A DNA stretch of 64,000 nucleotides from NCBI GenBank assembly GCA_029207755.1, contig JARCOQ010000008.1, forward strand, positions 28,943,021 to 29,007,020. Direction: 5' to 3'. Source of the stretch: Chamaea fasciata (lineage: Eukaryota > Chordata > Aves > Passeriformes > Sylviidae). The notes beneath the pieces were generated by a model. It saw nothing but the letters and a program-made list of their open reading frames with translations. It was not told where the DNA came from and did no database searches. Below, piece after piece: positions 26,101-40,300 of this stretch (position 1 is the first letter of the stretch; each line of letters starts with the position of its first letter). A program made the translations under genes and the position numbers.

Positions 26101-29100
26101 CATTGGCCTCACGACTGCAGCTGAAGCCAGCAGCTGTGGATTTCATTATCTAAGGGGTCCAGTGACTGCTTACCCACTGACTGATGAACTTCCTCTTTAG
26201 TGTGCTTGCTGAAAGCTGTACAATTTTGAGGCTGATGCAAAGGGCACCCTAAGAAGCATCAAACTGCAAAAAGAGCTGTATATGATAATGCGTGTATGAG
26301 ATAGAACATTCTACTTATGCAAAAACATTTGTTTCCTTAACAAGCAGTGAAATAGGCAGGGCTGGGAGTTGAGAAGACTAAGTTTTTATCTTTTTAAGAT
26401 GGGTTTTTTTCTCTCTCACAATTTAGCATTATGCTCTTTTACTTTACTTTCCTAGTTCTACAAATATAGATAGAATTTTGCCTCCCATAAGGAAGTTGGT
26501 ATAAATGTGCATCTGGTGCTAGTACTCAAAAAATATAAAATTAATTACTCATTATAATGACAAGTGCCAGGTTGCATTTGCTGAAAATCAAATCAATGTT
26601 CAAAATAGAGAAGTTGAAGTCACAGTAAAAGTGAAAAGGTGTTTTTCAATGAATCTGTTACAAAGCAGTTGGATTGCCTTTTTTCCCTATTGAACCAACA
26701 CACTGTTTACAGCTGTAGCATGCTCCAAGCTATCACAGCATCATTTAATGAACAGAGGGAGAGAGAGAGAGAGAGAAGATAATGGGAAGAAGTGAATGTT
26801 TCTTGTTAAATATTGAGAACACAACCAGAGACATTTTAACAGAATGTCTGTGGCTCACTTTTCTCTCCCCTGCACACTCTTTGCTGTACCTTGAACGGTG
26901 AGCTCTGCAGACACCGACGCCTTCCCAGCGCTGTTCACCACTGTGCACGTGTAAATTCCTGAATCAGCAAGCTGAACATTTTGGATCTCCAAGAACTGGA
27001 TGCCTGTTCTCTCATACATGTTGAAACGCTCATTTTGCTGTAACTGAATATCACCCTGCAAACATCACAAGGCACCATGAGGCAGTAGCTATTGTTAAGA
27101 GAAAGGGAGCAAGATTTTTTCAGTAAAACATTAGGTCAAAATGTCTTTCTCCTATCCTTTAGCCAAATTCCTTCTATGAATAGTACTAATATGGTATAAA
27201 CAAAACAATAAATCATGCCCAAAATACTGTAATTCACATCTTCAAGAGGTTTCCTTTCTCTTCTGTTTTGCCACCTACTCATCTCAGTTTGGTTTTGGCC
27301 TTTCCCTATTTATTATACCCAGATTCCTGGAAAAAATTATTTTCATTGTATGTAGGCTCAAACCAGTTTTATGTTCCTGTTTGTTCCAGGAAGTCAAATG
27401 TTTTTAAGCAAAAGCTTCCCATCTGGAGAGTAGTTCTCTATCCCTCAAAAGCGACACGAGTTAAAACCAAAGATAAGGCTTTGAGGCAAGAAGTGTGTGT
27501 AGTTGTGTGCTCTCTGTTACACACAGTAGATGGTCACAATGACAATCTTTGCCTTTAAATTCTACAAAGAAATCAACCAATTCCTCATCTGTGAGCAAAT
27601 CAGTGCTTCTGTCTCAGCATCATCCATTAAGAATGAGTGCTTTGCTATCAGATACCACAGTTTCTCCCATCCTAAGCTTAGGAAGGGAAAGCCTACAAAT
27701 CTACTATTTTACATGGGCAGTAAACATTTGAGAAACATTACAGTGTTTACAGACACTGCCATTCTTGAAGTTTATCAACTCATTGCTATTTGGGTGCTTT
27801 AGGTCCTAATGGAACTTACAAAACCTAGTTCACATCAGGGGGTTGGTGATGACACAGAAGCTTCTGTTCCTTGCAACTTAACAAGTAAGAAAATCAGAAA
27901 GAAAATAATAAGCAGAGTCAGATGTTTACAAACAGGCTTAATTAGTTCTGAAAAGTGCAATTTTACTTGTTGATAAATCTTCCATGCTGTAGGAAGGTAG
28001 TCATATGTTGGGTCTGTGGTAGTCAGATGTGGTCCAGCAGCCATGTAAGTTCATTTCCATGCGGCACACAATATGGAAGGTGATAATCAATAGCAAAATA
28101 CAGAATAAAACCTCCAGGAAACTGCAAAGAAGGTATGGAGAAGTACCAAAGTGTAGATCCAAACTGCTGGATTGGTAGTCCCTACTTCCTATTTACCACA
28201 TAGCCCTGAACAAAGAGAGCTGAGTAACCAATCCTGTTTGGAAAACCTGAGTGAGCCTGGTGAGACTGGAACACCACCAGGCTGTGGTGGAGCAGCTGCA
28301 CTGCAGAGTCCCAGAGAGTCAGCAGGTCCCAAAGAACGGACAGCAGCTGGAAGGAGAGGCAGACTCCAGATGAAGCCAGCAGCTGAAGGAGATGTCTGTG
28401 AGTGCTTCCCCTGCAAGAGGCTGCCTGTGTTTGGGGATGTACCCTGACATTCTTGTATTACAGACAAGGATAAGCCTGGAATAAAGCAGACAATGACTTG
28501 GAAGCATTTCCCTGTTCTCTGAGAAGTTTTCAGAGATTTGTTTGTTTGGTTTTTTGTTTGTTTGTTTGGGTTTTTGGCTTTTTGTGTTTGTTAGTTAGTT
28601 AGTTTGTTTGTGGTTTTTTGCTACTTTCCCCCCACCAGAGCAGTCATATACTTGGTTTTTCAAATTAAAGTACCTTTGATTCTCTAAAATACTGACAGTT
28701 TCAGTAAAAATTACCTAATCAGTGTAATACCTAATTTCACCTGAAAGCTCTCTCCTTACAAAGAAAAAAATGTGTTTGGAGATCTCGTGAATGCCCAAAG
28801 GGGACACTTGGACTTAAGACTTCAATGTGCATTTCATCCTTTTAAGTCACAAAATTTCAAAAGAGAAAGAAAAGATAAACTTTTGGGGAAATCCTACCTT
28901 AAACCAAGTTACTTGAGGCTGAGGTCGTCCTGTTATTTTACATGAGAATTTGCCTGTTTGTCCTTCACGCACAACAACTCTGTTGGGTTTCGTAGCAAAC
29001 TTGGGTGGACTTTCTCCCCAGATGCTTGGCCTCTGCTCCACAGATGGAACAGCAAGTCTTCCCCTGCAAGGGAAATTGAAATTCTGGTTTTACAGAAGAG

Positions 29101-32100
29101 CTGGAAGCTGTTGTGGTTAAAGCACACATCAGGAACCATTTTAGACCTGCGACTGCCAACAAAGGTATATCATTGGTGGTAACATAGACTGTAGTTGCAC
29201 GATATTTTTCTTGGCCATGGAAGAAATGGAAATGCTGGTGATGACTACTCTTGACTCCTCATGCAACTAAACTGTGTTATGCTATGCACCCTCATCTGGT
29301 ACACACAGAACAGATCTTGGGGACCATTTCAGTTGTTAATAAGCAGAGCTGGGCAAACCAAAAGATAGGAAACACTGTATGCATTTAGTTTCTCCCATTT
29401 TCTGTTTTTTAGTTGCCTCCTAAGAGTTTATTTGTGCATACTTGTTTACCATTCACAGGTTTTTATCATGTAATTTGTTTCATTCTTGAGCGCAATTGAC
29501 ACGGTAATTTCTGATTTATGAATCAGGACCTTGGTTTGGCAACACTCCTGACATGTCCTGGTAAATACTTTTTTTACCAGGTCTGGGCAAAAGACTTTTA
29601 CTTTCTGGGGAAGACTTTTATTTGTAACCTCACTTGCTACAATATTATCAAAACAAATGTGAAGAGGGCACTAAAACAAAGTACACTTGTCCCCGGTAAA
29701 TTACTGTTAAGTGTAAATGCCCAGCTCTACTTACATGGCTGGCACAGCTGGGAAATGACATGAAGGATGAAACTAAAGTGGCATCAGTGACTGCAGTCCA
29801 AAACTGCAAACAGTTACACAACTATAAAACATGAAACATCAAGCAGCATTATAGCATGAAAAAACCCAAAAAGGTGCAACTTCAGGTCTGTTAATGTCAA
29901 AGGGAACACACTCGCTCTTTGCTCTGAGGCCTTGGTACAACAAAGACACATTAGCAAACGGCAGATGGTGATTTCTTTTTATTTTTTTAACATTTAATTT
30001 CAAGCAAACTGAACCATTTTCAAGGCCTTCTTTTCCAGATGGCCTTTTACCACATGCAAGTAAGATGTGTCAATACCTCACCATTTCTACCAGGTGTCAG
30101 ATACTGACAGAGGCCACATCCCCTTAGTCCAAGGTGCTGCCAGGACATGGTCGTTGCCATATTGGCAGCTCGAGGTTTCTAAGCAAGAGATGATACCATA
30201 ATGAAAATATTTACATGGACAAGAGGACCGAAAAAGTACTGAGAGAAGCATGACTGTAACGTGCTAAAATGAAAATCACTTTATCATATAATTAAATATC
30301 TGATAGCTTTGAATGTCATCTCCCTCACACTACCACTCAAGAAGAACATAAATATGTACTAAAGAAGTCTTTGAGTAACCATCTTTAGGTAGTGAGTCTA
30401 TATTTATATATCTATACATATAGCATATTAAAAGAAAATTAACTACTAGCTGGCCTGCAGCTTTATGGCTGCTTCCTAGACATGAACAAAGGAAAATGTG
30501 TAATTTGTTTTTCTTTTCCCTTTTCCCACCATAGAATTATTAATACTGAATAGGAGGAAAACACAGGAGCATGAAAAGTGAGGGCAATCACTCTAACTCT
30601 ATGCAATGCAATGGATTAGGATAGTGCTTTGTAAAGTCTGAGTATATGACAAAATCTAACAGCAACCTGAACTGTCCTTTCTTGTTTTGATTATTTATCC
30701 TGTGGGTATACCTGTAGGTCACTTGAAATAGAGAATTTATCATGTAAAAGCCTTCCTGATTACTCAGTTTTACTTACCATTTTCACTGTTGTAATCCGTT
30801 AATTTTAAAATCAAAAACAATTATAAACAATGTCCATATCAACGACAAAATTAAAACCTCCAGTTTTAACTATCTGTATTCTAATCACTAACATAATCAG
30901 AACATGTATTTTTGCCTATATCCAGAGTGACTCAGTGCCAGAGATATAAGTCAGAGAAAATTCCGCCTAAATTCAAAGTATTTATAAAGAAATTAATTCA
31001 GCTGTTGGAAGAATCAGGCCTCAGGCTTTCAAAACAGTGACATTCATGTAATTGTCATTGCTTACTGAAGTGCAGAAAGTACAAGCAGGCTTTAGTGTGC
31101 CAGCTTACATCATCCCATCAACCTGCTCTTGGTAAAGTTACTCCAAACCAAAACAATCATTTCTTCTGGACTTCAGTTTACCCACTGTGTTGCTTGGAAA
31201 CATTTAAATTCTCTGTGTGAGAATGCTGATTTCAGTTGCTTTTATTTCTTACTGATGACTCTTAAAGCAGTATCTGCTCAGCCTTTAAAAAGATACTGCC
31301 ATCTCATGGAAGTTGTGGGGAAGGACTCTTCAATATCAGAGAGCAGAGAAGAGGGCACAAAATTACAGCAGAGGAGGGTGCAATATTCAGGTATCAGCAG
31401 GATGTTCAGTTTTCAGCCACATTAATTCCTCAGTCAGTATGCTGGAGCAGTAGCTGTGCATCTTCCTGACTGCCTCAGCCATTCTGCTTAACCGGCAGCT
31501 CTCACAGTGGCCACTCGGGGTAAATGGAGATCTTTAGAAAGAGTAATTTTACTTGTTTTCCTACCAAAATATAGTTGAGTGTCTGTTAAACAATATCCAA
31601 GCCAGTAGGCTGCTTACCCAGAGGTTTTGGCACTGGATGGCAGGCTGTATTTCATCAAGGAGTTTCCTGTAAGCACGGGACAGAAAGACAGGAAGTCAAA
31701 AGTTTTGTCAAGCCCATTGGGAATTACAGATAACAAAGACTATGTAAAATATGCATTTCTCCAGGTTAGAAACATAAATGAGGAATGCAACACCTGCAGT
31801 AAAAGGTTATGTCATCTGTAGTTCAAAGTAAGGCTCTCCAATTTCAAAACCAAGCTTTAGCAGAGTTCCTGTGTAACCCCCGGCCTCAGCTGTAACGATG
31901 CCAAAGATTATTCATTAAAAAATACTTTTTTTGAATGAAATACTTTCCAATTTCTAATTTTCAGTGCTCCAGTGCTTGAAATCAAGACAGCAGGAGGTTT
32001 TCAGACTGTGAAAGAGCTGTTACTTGGCTGTGTTTTCAGTCCTGTGTCAGCCCAAAGCACCTTTGCTGTACACGGCACAGGAGGGAGACGCCGCGGGAGC

Positions 32101-34309
32101 CCAGCGCCATCTGCTGCGCTCCGAGCCCGACCCGGGGGACACCCGGAGCCGCAGCGGCCACCGTGCAGCTCTGGGGCTGTGAAAAAACACCTGCTCTAGG
32201 GCCTTACGAGAGCCCACATCGCTGTCACACAGGACAGCCATGCACATGGAAAGAGTAGATCATGTTTCAGTCACTAATTTTTCAAGCAGCAGGCAGCCCC
32301 ACGTGGTTACCTTTGCAGAGAACAGAAAAAGTGCTTTGCTATCTTTGTGGATAAAGGAAATTGAGAACAAAGACCATATAATACTTAAACTCAGAGAAAT
32401 TCAGCCATTGGGTGGTGCTCCGAAGTTGTTTTGAACTGTAGCAAAAACCAGATCAGAAAAACTGACATAAAAACGGCTTAAAAAAAAAAAAATCCTCCAC
32501 TTCCATGTATATTGTCATTCATAAAGTTGTCCCAACTTAAAATAAGGGGAAAAAAATTACTTAACTTTACAGCGTAAGGATCATGTCAGATCTATGCATA
32601 TTTCAGTACGTACTCTGAGAATATTAGAGTTTTTGACTCTGAATAAACCCAAATATTGACAGTTTCAGGACTGCTGCAGATTTTTCCTTTTCTTCAAGAA
32701 TTCAACACAGTTGTGACCTGAGAGGTTTTGATATTCAACAGATCTCTGACGTGACCAAATTGCAAGAGGAGAAGCAGTACAATTGATTTCAATCTTTGCC
32801 TGGATTTATGTCACTCTTTGAATTTTGGCAGTCTGCAACTATCTAACATGCAGATGTGCTCTTAAAAATTCCTGGGTTTGATCCTGGCTGTTTCCTGTGT
32901 GACATTAAGCATGCAATTACAACCAGGCGTGCAGTTTAGCAGTTTCTGTCCTGAGTGGTGGCTTCCACGAAAATTACTAAGTTTAGAACAAAGTCTTTAA
33001 AGCTAGGACTTTTGTGACCTGCACATCATCACCCACACCTGAAACAGAACTCACACCTTATCTAATTGTAGACATGCAGCTCCCTGCACAATGTCTTAAC
33101 CTGTGAAATGCAGCAAATGAACCTTGCATCAATGAGAAGGCACGTGAGTATATCTGTGATTTTAGCCAGACTGTTTAGCACACCTTGTTCCTTTATTTAA
33201 ACTATAATCACCAAAACAACAGAATAAGAATCCTCTGACCTTCCACTGTCAGTTCCACAGTCACTTGACGAACCCCAGCGTCATTTGCAGCCTCACAGGA
33301 GTATTTGCCAGCATCACCTTCCTGCACACCTTTGATGACCAAGCTGAACACGCCCCGGATGCTGCGATCTACGATATAATGGTCTCCCTCTGGGACAGGA
33401 TGCCCATTTCTGTACCATGTGATCTGTGGCTCAGGGTAGCCTCTGACCTGGAAAGACGTGAGAGACAGTGGAGAAAGAAGGTAAACTTAACAGATGATGA
33501 TATCAGGAAGAAATGTTGGACATTTAGCAGTGCAGTGGAAAGTTCTTGAGACAAACTCTTTAATATGTCTGTTAAAGACATATTCTTTGCAAGCCAAATG
33601 GCAGAAGACAATGAAATGAAAAAAACTCTTGGATAAGCCAAACTTAAAATCATAAGAGTAGTCAGGCAGATAGATAGTCATGCAGGAAAATTTCCCACTA
33701 GAATGGTTTCTCTGCAAAAACACAGTGAGATTGCCAATGAAAAATCCTGACACCTGGGTCCCTACTGCTCAGAAAAACAAAAAAGGGCAGTAATGCTACT
33801 ACACCTCTGAGTATGTAAGGGTGCAAGGCTGTTGGACCAAATACTTCTAGCGTGGTTGCCAAGGATTGGGCTTATAATGTGAATCTGTACGCAGCTGTCT
33901 AGTTTTCAAGTGTGCTGAGACATTGTAGGTCCTGACAATATACAGGCAAAAAATGCAGACACATACCAAACTCTTTCTTGATCTTTAAAAGTAGAAGATA
34001 AGGAGCTGAAATTTGAGAAAGCATCATTAAGGGTCATTCTCATGTTATGGTCGGAGAGGACGATAAGCACCTGCATATAGTCACACAAACATACAACTCA
34101 GTTTTGGTCTACCCAAAATAAAAATTTTCAGCAGAATGAACAAGTCCTGTTCTCATTAAAAAACAACCATACTGGTATATCCCTGTCTGCTATGGCATTA
34201 ATGATGCCTTCAGATTTACAGGCAGATCCTCGGCTGGTGTAACTGAAAACTGAATTTTTGATTTGCAATTGAGCTCTTGCAACTTGATGAGGATCTGTGA
34301 CTTTCTTTT

Positions 34310-34356
<47 letters not shown>

Positions 34357-37300
34357 AGAGAGAGAGAGAAAAGCAGATATACACCAGTTTCTACCAAATA
34401 AAAACTACTCAGGCAAAGGTTCCTCCTCTGCTTTGTGAGAAATGCCATCCTCTTTGAGGGTCACTTTAGAATGTGTTAATTGTTAGCATGCTTGCCAAGT
34501 CATCATAACAATTCCTGATTGCAGCACTCCTTTCCTATCCCCCCTCTGATATGTCAGCTCCCCATCTCCCAACTCTTTGATCCTTTGCCTGCGAGTCATG
34601 AAGTAACTGAGTGAATCAAGATGAGCTGGAATGAGTTATAGTTGTGGCTGTGTTTGCTCATGGGGAAAGAGGCAATGTTGTCTTCTGAACTACATATCAA
34701 AATTTGGCAACTGAGCAGGAAGTCCCTTCAACCTCCAGGTGGGCAAAATATTGATGATCTGTCTTGAAGTGAAGAAGGCTTGGTTGTGGCTTGGGCAAAT
34801 TCCTCCCAGCATTCTCCTCTCAGTTTCCAATTCTCATTTCAGCTGTGCTTTCTCTGACTGTGCAGCACTTACTTTGCAATTTACAATATTTAACCAACCA
34901 ATCTTACTCATTCTTAGGCTCTCTTCTTTAAAAACCTTTCATTTTTAATCCAGCCCCACCTCACTCCAGCTGGGTTTCTCATCTGCTGCAGTTTAACCTA
35001 CAGCTGTCAGAATTTTTTCTCTTTCCTTTAAATCCTGGTATATTAGTCCAGACAAATTAATTTTGCCAGTGATGTGGTGACCTCTTCTCCCTGGCACTAC
35101 TTACTCAATATTTAGGACATTTACATTTGCCAAGAGCTGAATATGCTGAATAAACTGGAGAAACTTTCCACTTCTGGTATAATTTCTCAAATTCTTTTTA
35201 GTTTATCTTTGACTAAGAAAAAGCCATGTTCCATGAAGTACAAATTGTGGGATCCTGCACAATGGGGAGCTGATTTCTCTTTAAAAATGCCACAGCATTT
35301 TTCTAAGACTGTTTATGGCCATGTCTTTTCCCAGTGCTTTCTGATATACACTAGCTCCTTCTCATCCCAGACCCCTCACCCTACCCCAGCATATTGATTT
35401 AGTGCTTACTCAGAGCACAGGCCCCAAGGAATATCTTTCTCAGCACATTTCATTTCCAGAAAAAGGGAGTTGTGAAGCAGCAATATGAGATTGTTACAAT
35501 ACTGTAACTCCAGGTAGTTGACGATGTACTCACTGTCACAGAAAGTGACTTGCACCAAATAACTGTTTCTTACTATTAATTTGTCAATGCCCTCATACCT
35601 GTCTTTTCATTCTAGATTAAGAAACCTACAGAAACATTCATTGATTTACCCAAAGCCAGAGGATATATTAGAATGGAGTAACTAGTTCTCATTTTAGCTT
35701 CACAGGATATTAAGATTTACTTAAAATATTTGAGGCAAAATTGTTTTCACATTGATGTGTCAAGTATCTACAGTGCAGTAAAATGGAAGAGTAGCACTTC
35801 AATTGATGTGAAGACAGAAGCAGCTTTTCAGTGGTTCTGTCTTCACATCACAGCCTCTTTACTAGCATTAGTCTAGCCACATCTGCTTAAAGCTGCTGGG
35901 ATTCTGGCCTGCAAATGAAAGTCATCAATTACACATCACCTAATATATTTACTGGTCTTTCCAGTTCATAATCATATCTTCTGGTGATTTCATTGAATTG
36001 TGCAACCCAGCTACAAAGACCCCAAGAATTAACCTTCCATCACCTGTAACAGGGAACAGTTGGGGTCAGAACAATGGGAAATACCCGTCTTCCTTTTCGA
36101 TTTTATTTTACAATATTCTTAAGTCTCTCTTGGACCACACAAGGCCATTTTTAGCTGACCCTTCAGGCTCTGGTAGACCATTATGTATGTCCTTCCAGTA
36201 TCACATGGCTGAGGCTACATTAAGTATTTTCCCATTTCTTCTCTGTGTCTTTATTTTATACTTGCCTGTATTATTGTGTTCAACCCCCATCTCTACACTG
36301 AGGAAATGCTGCACCAAAAACTGCAAGCACAGACAATCAGCATTCCATTTCCTTGCAAAAAGTTGAGTCATTCTCTTCCCAAAGTATGATTTTTTTCCCT
36401 TTAATTTTTTGTCAAAAGTGAAATAATGGGAAAGCAGAAGTTTACAGGATTGCTCTGTTGCAAGGATTTATTTCAGGTTTGGGTTTGGAATGTGTTTCAA
36501 ACTGAGCCAGCCCTCTCTGAAATACATGGTCTTGCCATAAAAGTGTCAGGGACCCTTAAACAAATCACCGGTTACCAGATTTTGATCCTCATGGATCAAT
36601 TCCAGAACTGCAGCAGGTTTTATATCCCTCCAAACCTTTCCAGAGCTCACTAAAAACATGTGCCTTGAATAAATCCACAGCAAAGAGAAATTTATCTGCT
36701 TATTTAATGCCCAGCAGCAGCATGCTATAACCCTTATTTACAATTTGGACTGTGGGAGTATTGCCAATCCCAGAGAGGCTGCAGCTTCTCTTTACCTGCT
36801 CTACAACAATAACGAGTGGAAAATTGACAGCAAGCAGCAAATAACCATTGTATTAGCACAAACACGAGTTTTGAGTTTTTGTCTGGACCCTTCAATTGCT
36901 TAGAGCCTTCCTGGAAAAGTCTGGTAAGGCCAAACAGCGCATGAACAGCAAGGGGAAAGAGCTGAGAGAGAACCTGTGGTGTGTGAAGCTCCCAGAGTTC
37001 AGGGTCTGACAGACTGCTATTGAAAAGGGATGGTGCTAGGTTCCCAAAGAAAATAAAAAAAATACAAGTCCATGGAAGTCCAGTAGCAGTTTAAGGTAAT
37101 GGGATGCACCCTTTTGGCTTATGCTTTTACCTTCAAATTTATACTCTGCATTATAATAACTGGTGCTGGCTCCAGTGAGGTCAACAATGAACACAACCCC
37201 ACAGCACCCAAAAAGAGCCAGCCATAAGTTACAGTAAACCAAAGTGTAAGTGTCAAACATTGATGGGGTGTGTACTGTTACTGAATATTGCTCAGTTTGA

Positions 37301-40300
37301 CAGTAACACCTAAAGACTATTAGAAGTGATGGAAAACATTACAAGACATATTCCAGCACTACATCCATTGTACTGGCTGAGGTGTTCAGTGCTTGATGTT
37401 AAGGACTAGATAAATGTCCCATTTTGCTGTTTAAGGTCACACAGCAATGAGATCAGGAAGAAGACAGCTATCAAAAGGATTTATTGGCTTGCAAAATCTC
37501 CCTGGATTACATCATATACAGAGAGGCACGTCAAAAATCGTACTAACACTGGCAATGTTACAGCTGTTAAGAAGTTGCTATTCAAAATAATTCCCCTCAT
37601 AGAGATGATTTCATATACTGAAATATTAATTCACTAACGGCTAAAATTCCTCTCAAGAGACAATCCTTCTCCCATGAAATCAGAATTTTAAAACATACAA
37701 ATTCTGTCAGCACACAGCATTCAATTGTGCTATTTCTAGAGACTACCCTTGCCTTAACTCCCCAAAGTCCAGAAATAAGACCAATGTGTGTACAGTTCTG
37801 AATCATTGAATGAAAGAATCAATTTTATTTGGGTGGTTCAATACATCTAAAGACAATTGATTTTGGATATATATTTGAAAGACAGAAAAGTTATCTATTC
37901 ACATGCATGTAGTGTAGTTAGTACATTCACAGTCAGACTGTAGTGTCTGGAAGCAGTAAAACAACACAAAAACAAAGTTAGGATCACCTGGGTAAAAAGT
38001 CATAAATGAAGAATGGAAGTAATGGGAAATGTTGAATATTTTCTAATGCATATAGGTACCTGCAATGCCGAAGAGAATAAACTATTTCCCACATCCATAG
38101 TGGATTGGGCAAGCAATAAACTTCCAAGAATAATTGGCCAGTGGGTTGGTAGATGATGTCTGTCAGCAGTCACCTCCTTTAAAGGAACAGCAGGTGTTTT
38201 GCTTAATATGGCTGCCTGCCTATCATAACATTAAGGAATGCCAGAATTTGAGGAAAGCTTGCGACAGCTTTGTAGCCTATTCTCTGTTCCATGCCCATCT
38301 TCAGGAGGAAACCAGTAATTTCTGGGATCTACATCTCAGAAAAGGCCATAGAGATCAGAAGCTGCAAAGCGATAAAATGGGGATAGCCTCAGACAGAGCT
38401 GTCAGATGTTACCACTGAGCTCCCAAACGTGTTTTTGGCAGATCCTTAGAAGTCACTACAAGGAGACGTCAAGGGAGATGTGGGAAACTACTCAGAATGT
38501 CTGACAAAATCTGACCTTTATTCTGCTGCCTGCAAACCCGGAAGACCAAATACTCATTTCCAGCGGGGAGTAAACTGCTTGCACTTTTTGCAAAACTTAG
38601 AGTTAGAACTTAACATCAGATTGTATCAAGAAAGCAGCAGAAGAAATGCCATTGAATAGCATCTTGCAAGTGTAATTGTGATCAAAGAAGTGAAGATACA
38701 GGAAAAAATGCTGCATAGCAGACTTGAAATGTGGTAGAATCTGGATAGTGTGCCTCTCTGCCATTTTCTAGGTATCAGCGAAAATAGAATATTTTTGTCT
38801 TTATTGCAAGTTACATATCAGATGGGCTCATCTGAAGGTCATACAGTTGAAGGCTTTCATGCAGCCCCAAGAGATTCAATCCAAGCAATAGCAGCTGTTC
38901 TGTGGATGTGGCTCATCCTAGGTCCTACAAATAAAGAGGTGTTTCCTATAGTCATCAGAGACCCAGAGCCCTCTATTTCACTTGAATCAAGAGCCAATGG
39001 GTTTTGGCCCTGGACTTTGATCAAAAGACTTGTGAAGGGAACTTAGCAGAGGATGCTACACCGTATCATATACTCTGTCCATGCAGACAGAACTGTGTTT
39101 CTCTCAAACTAGAGAAAAAAGCTGCTTCTCCTTCTAATATTCCATACTGCTGTGAACTCTTAATGTCAGTCTTAACAAAGATGTACTATAAATCTGTTGA
39201 GACTACAATATGAATGTTGTAGCTACAGCCCACCTAATAGGTGCTATATTTTGATTTAGATTTAATTTTTACTGTTAATGCAGGTGGGAAACATGGTTCT
39301 GGCCAGTGCAGCTCTTTTTAAGTCTTGTAACAAAGCTTCTGTTAGGCTCAAGCTGCAGTTTGCTTTAACAAATGAACAGCAGATGTTCCTGATAAAGGGA
39401 AGTGGACATGATACATTGTTAAGCTCCTTCTGAGACTTTAAACACTCACAAACCATACCTCAAGAATAGTTTATCCCTTTTAAAAGCTTGCCTCTAAAAC
39501 AGAGAACTTGCCTGGCAAGGTGAAACATGAAAAAGTTAAATATTTGGAGACTTAGCTATGACTTTGCAAACAAAGTGAAAAACCTACCTCTTCTGCAGAA
39601 CAGTCTAAAATCCACAGTTGTGTCATTGAAGCAAAAATGGAATACAGAGTAGGAGCAAACATGCTCACTTCAAAGCATTACCTACTGTACGTACAAGAAA
39701 AACCAATGGTCTTTCTGTAAACCTAGGATGTGTTTTATCTTTCTACTTTGCACTCATCAGCGCCGAATGGCATTTGATACTTTATAGTCCAAGCACCAAA
39801 CACAAGATCCTTCTGCAGATGGCACCCCAAAAATTTTAGTTTTGACTCTTGAAAAGCAGTTCTGCATAGTCTGTTTATTCAGTATCACATTCTTCAACTC
39901 CTTTTTACAGATTGCAAAGGTGCTGAACACTACACATACTACCACAGGTCTTTAGGGGAATCAGTTTTTATGGTGCTCAGCAGCGAAGAATTTATGGTCT
40001 ATCCATGGAAGACATGGTCTGCTAACTGAAAAGCAGACAGCAGCTGCATATAATTTCTTCTTCAATCTTCTACATTGAAACTTTTTTTTTTTTTTTTTTT
40101 TTTTTGTAAAATTCAGTGTCAAGAGTTCCCAGAGGTGCACGGAGTATTGGCTTTATGCTCGGTCACCAGAGTAAAACTGTGTGAAAAAAGCATTGCTGTC
40201 CCAGGTACCATAACCTTGATAAGTCCATTTGTCTTACATTTTTTTCTGAAGGACTCAAGTGGAATTTCAGAGTAGCATTGGGTGTCAAGCTGCCTTGAGT

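Larger units (their letters stand above)
27056..28897 (-). other. MYLK: MYLK intron between coding exons 4 and 5
   Basis: This 1.8-kb intron holds a TTTG-type simple repeat at 28537-28620. Beside it is a more GC-rich block at about 28220-28490, listed separately. The rest is unremarkable. Confidence 0.85.

Noticed and set aside
33265..33549. 94-codon plus-strand open frame
   Set aside because: It is the antisense shadow of MYLK coding exon 2.
34128..34457. Open frames across the A/GA run (poly-Lys or poly-Phe translations)
   Set aside because: They are produced by the homopolymer and GA repeat.
35804..35850. microRNA gene call for the 16-bp hairpin
   Set aside because: The stem is shorter than the roughly 22 bp plus lower stem expected of a pre-miRNA, and no known miRNA sequence was recognised.
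35998..36366. 122-codon plus-strand open frame
   Set aside because: No recognisable family. It lies antisense within the MYLK intron and lacks any promoter or codon-usage signal.
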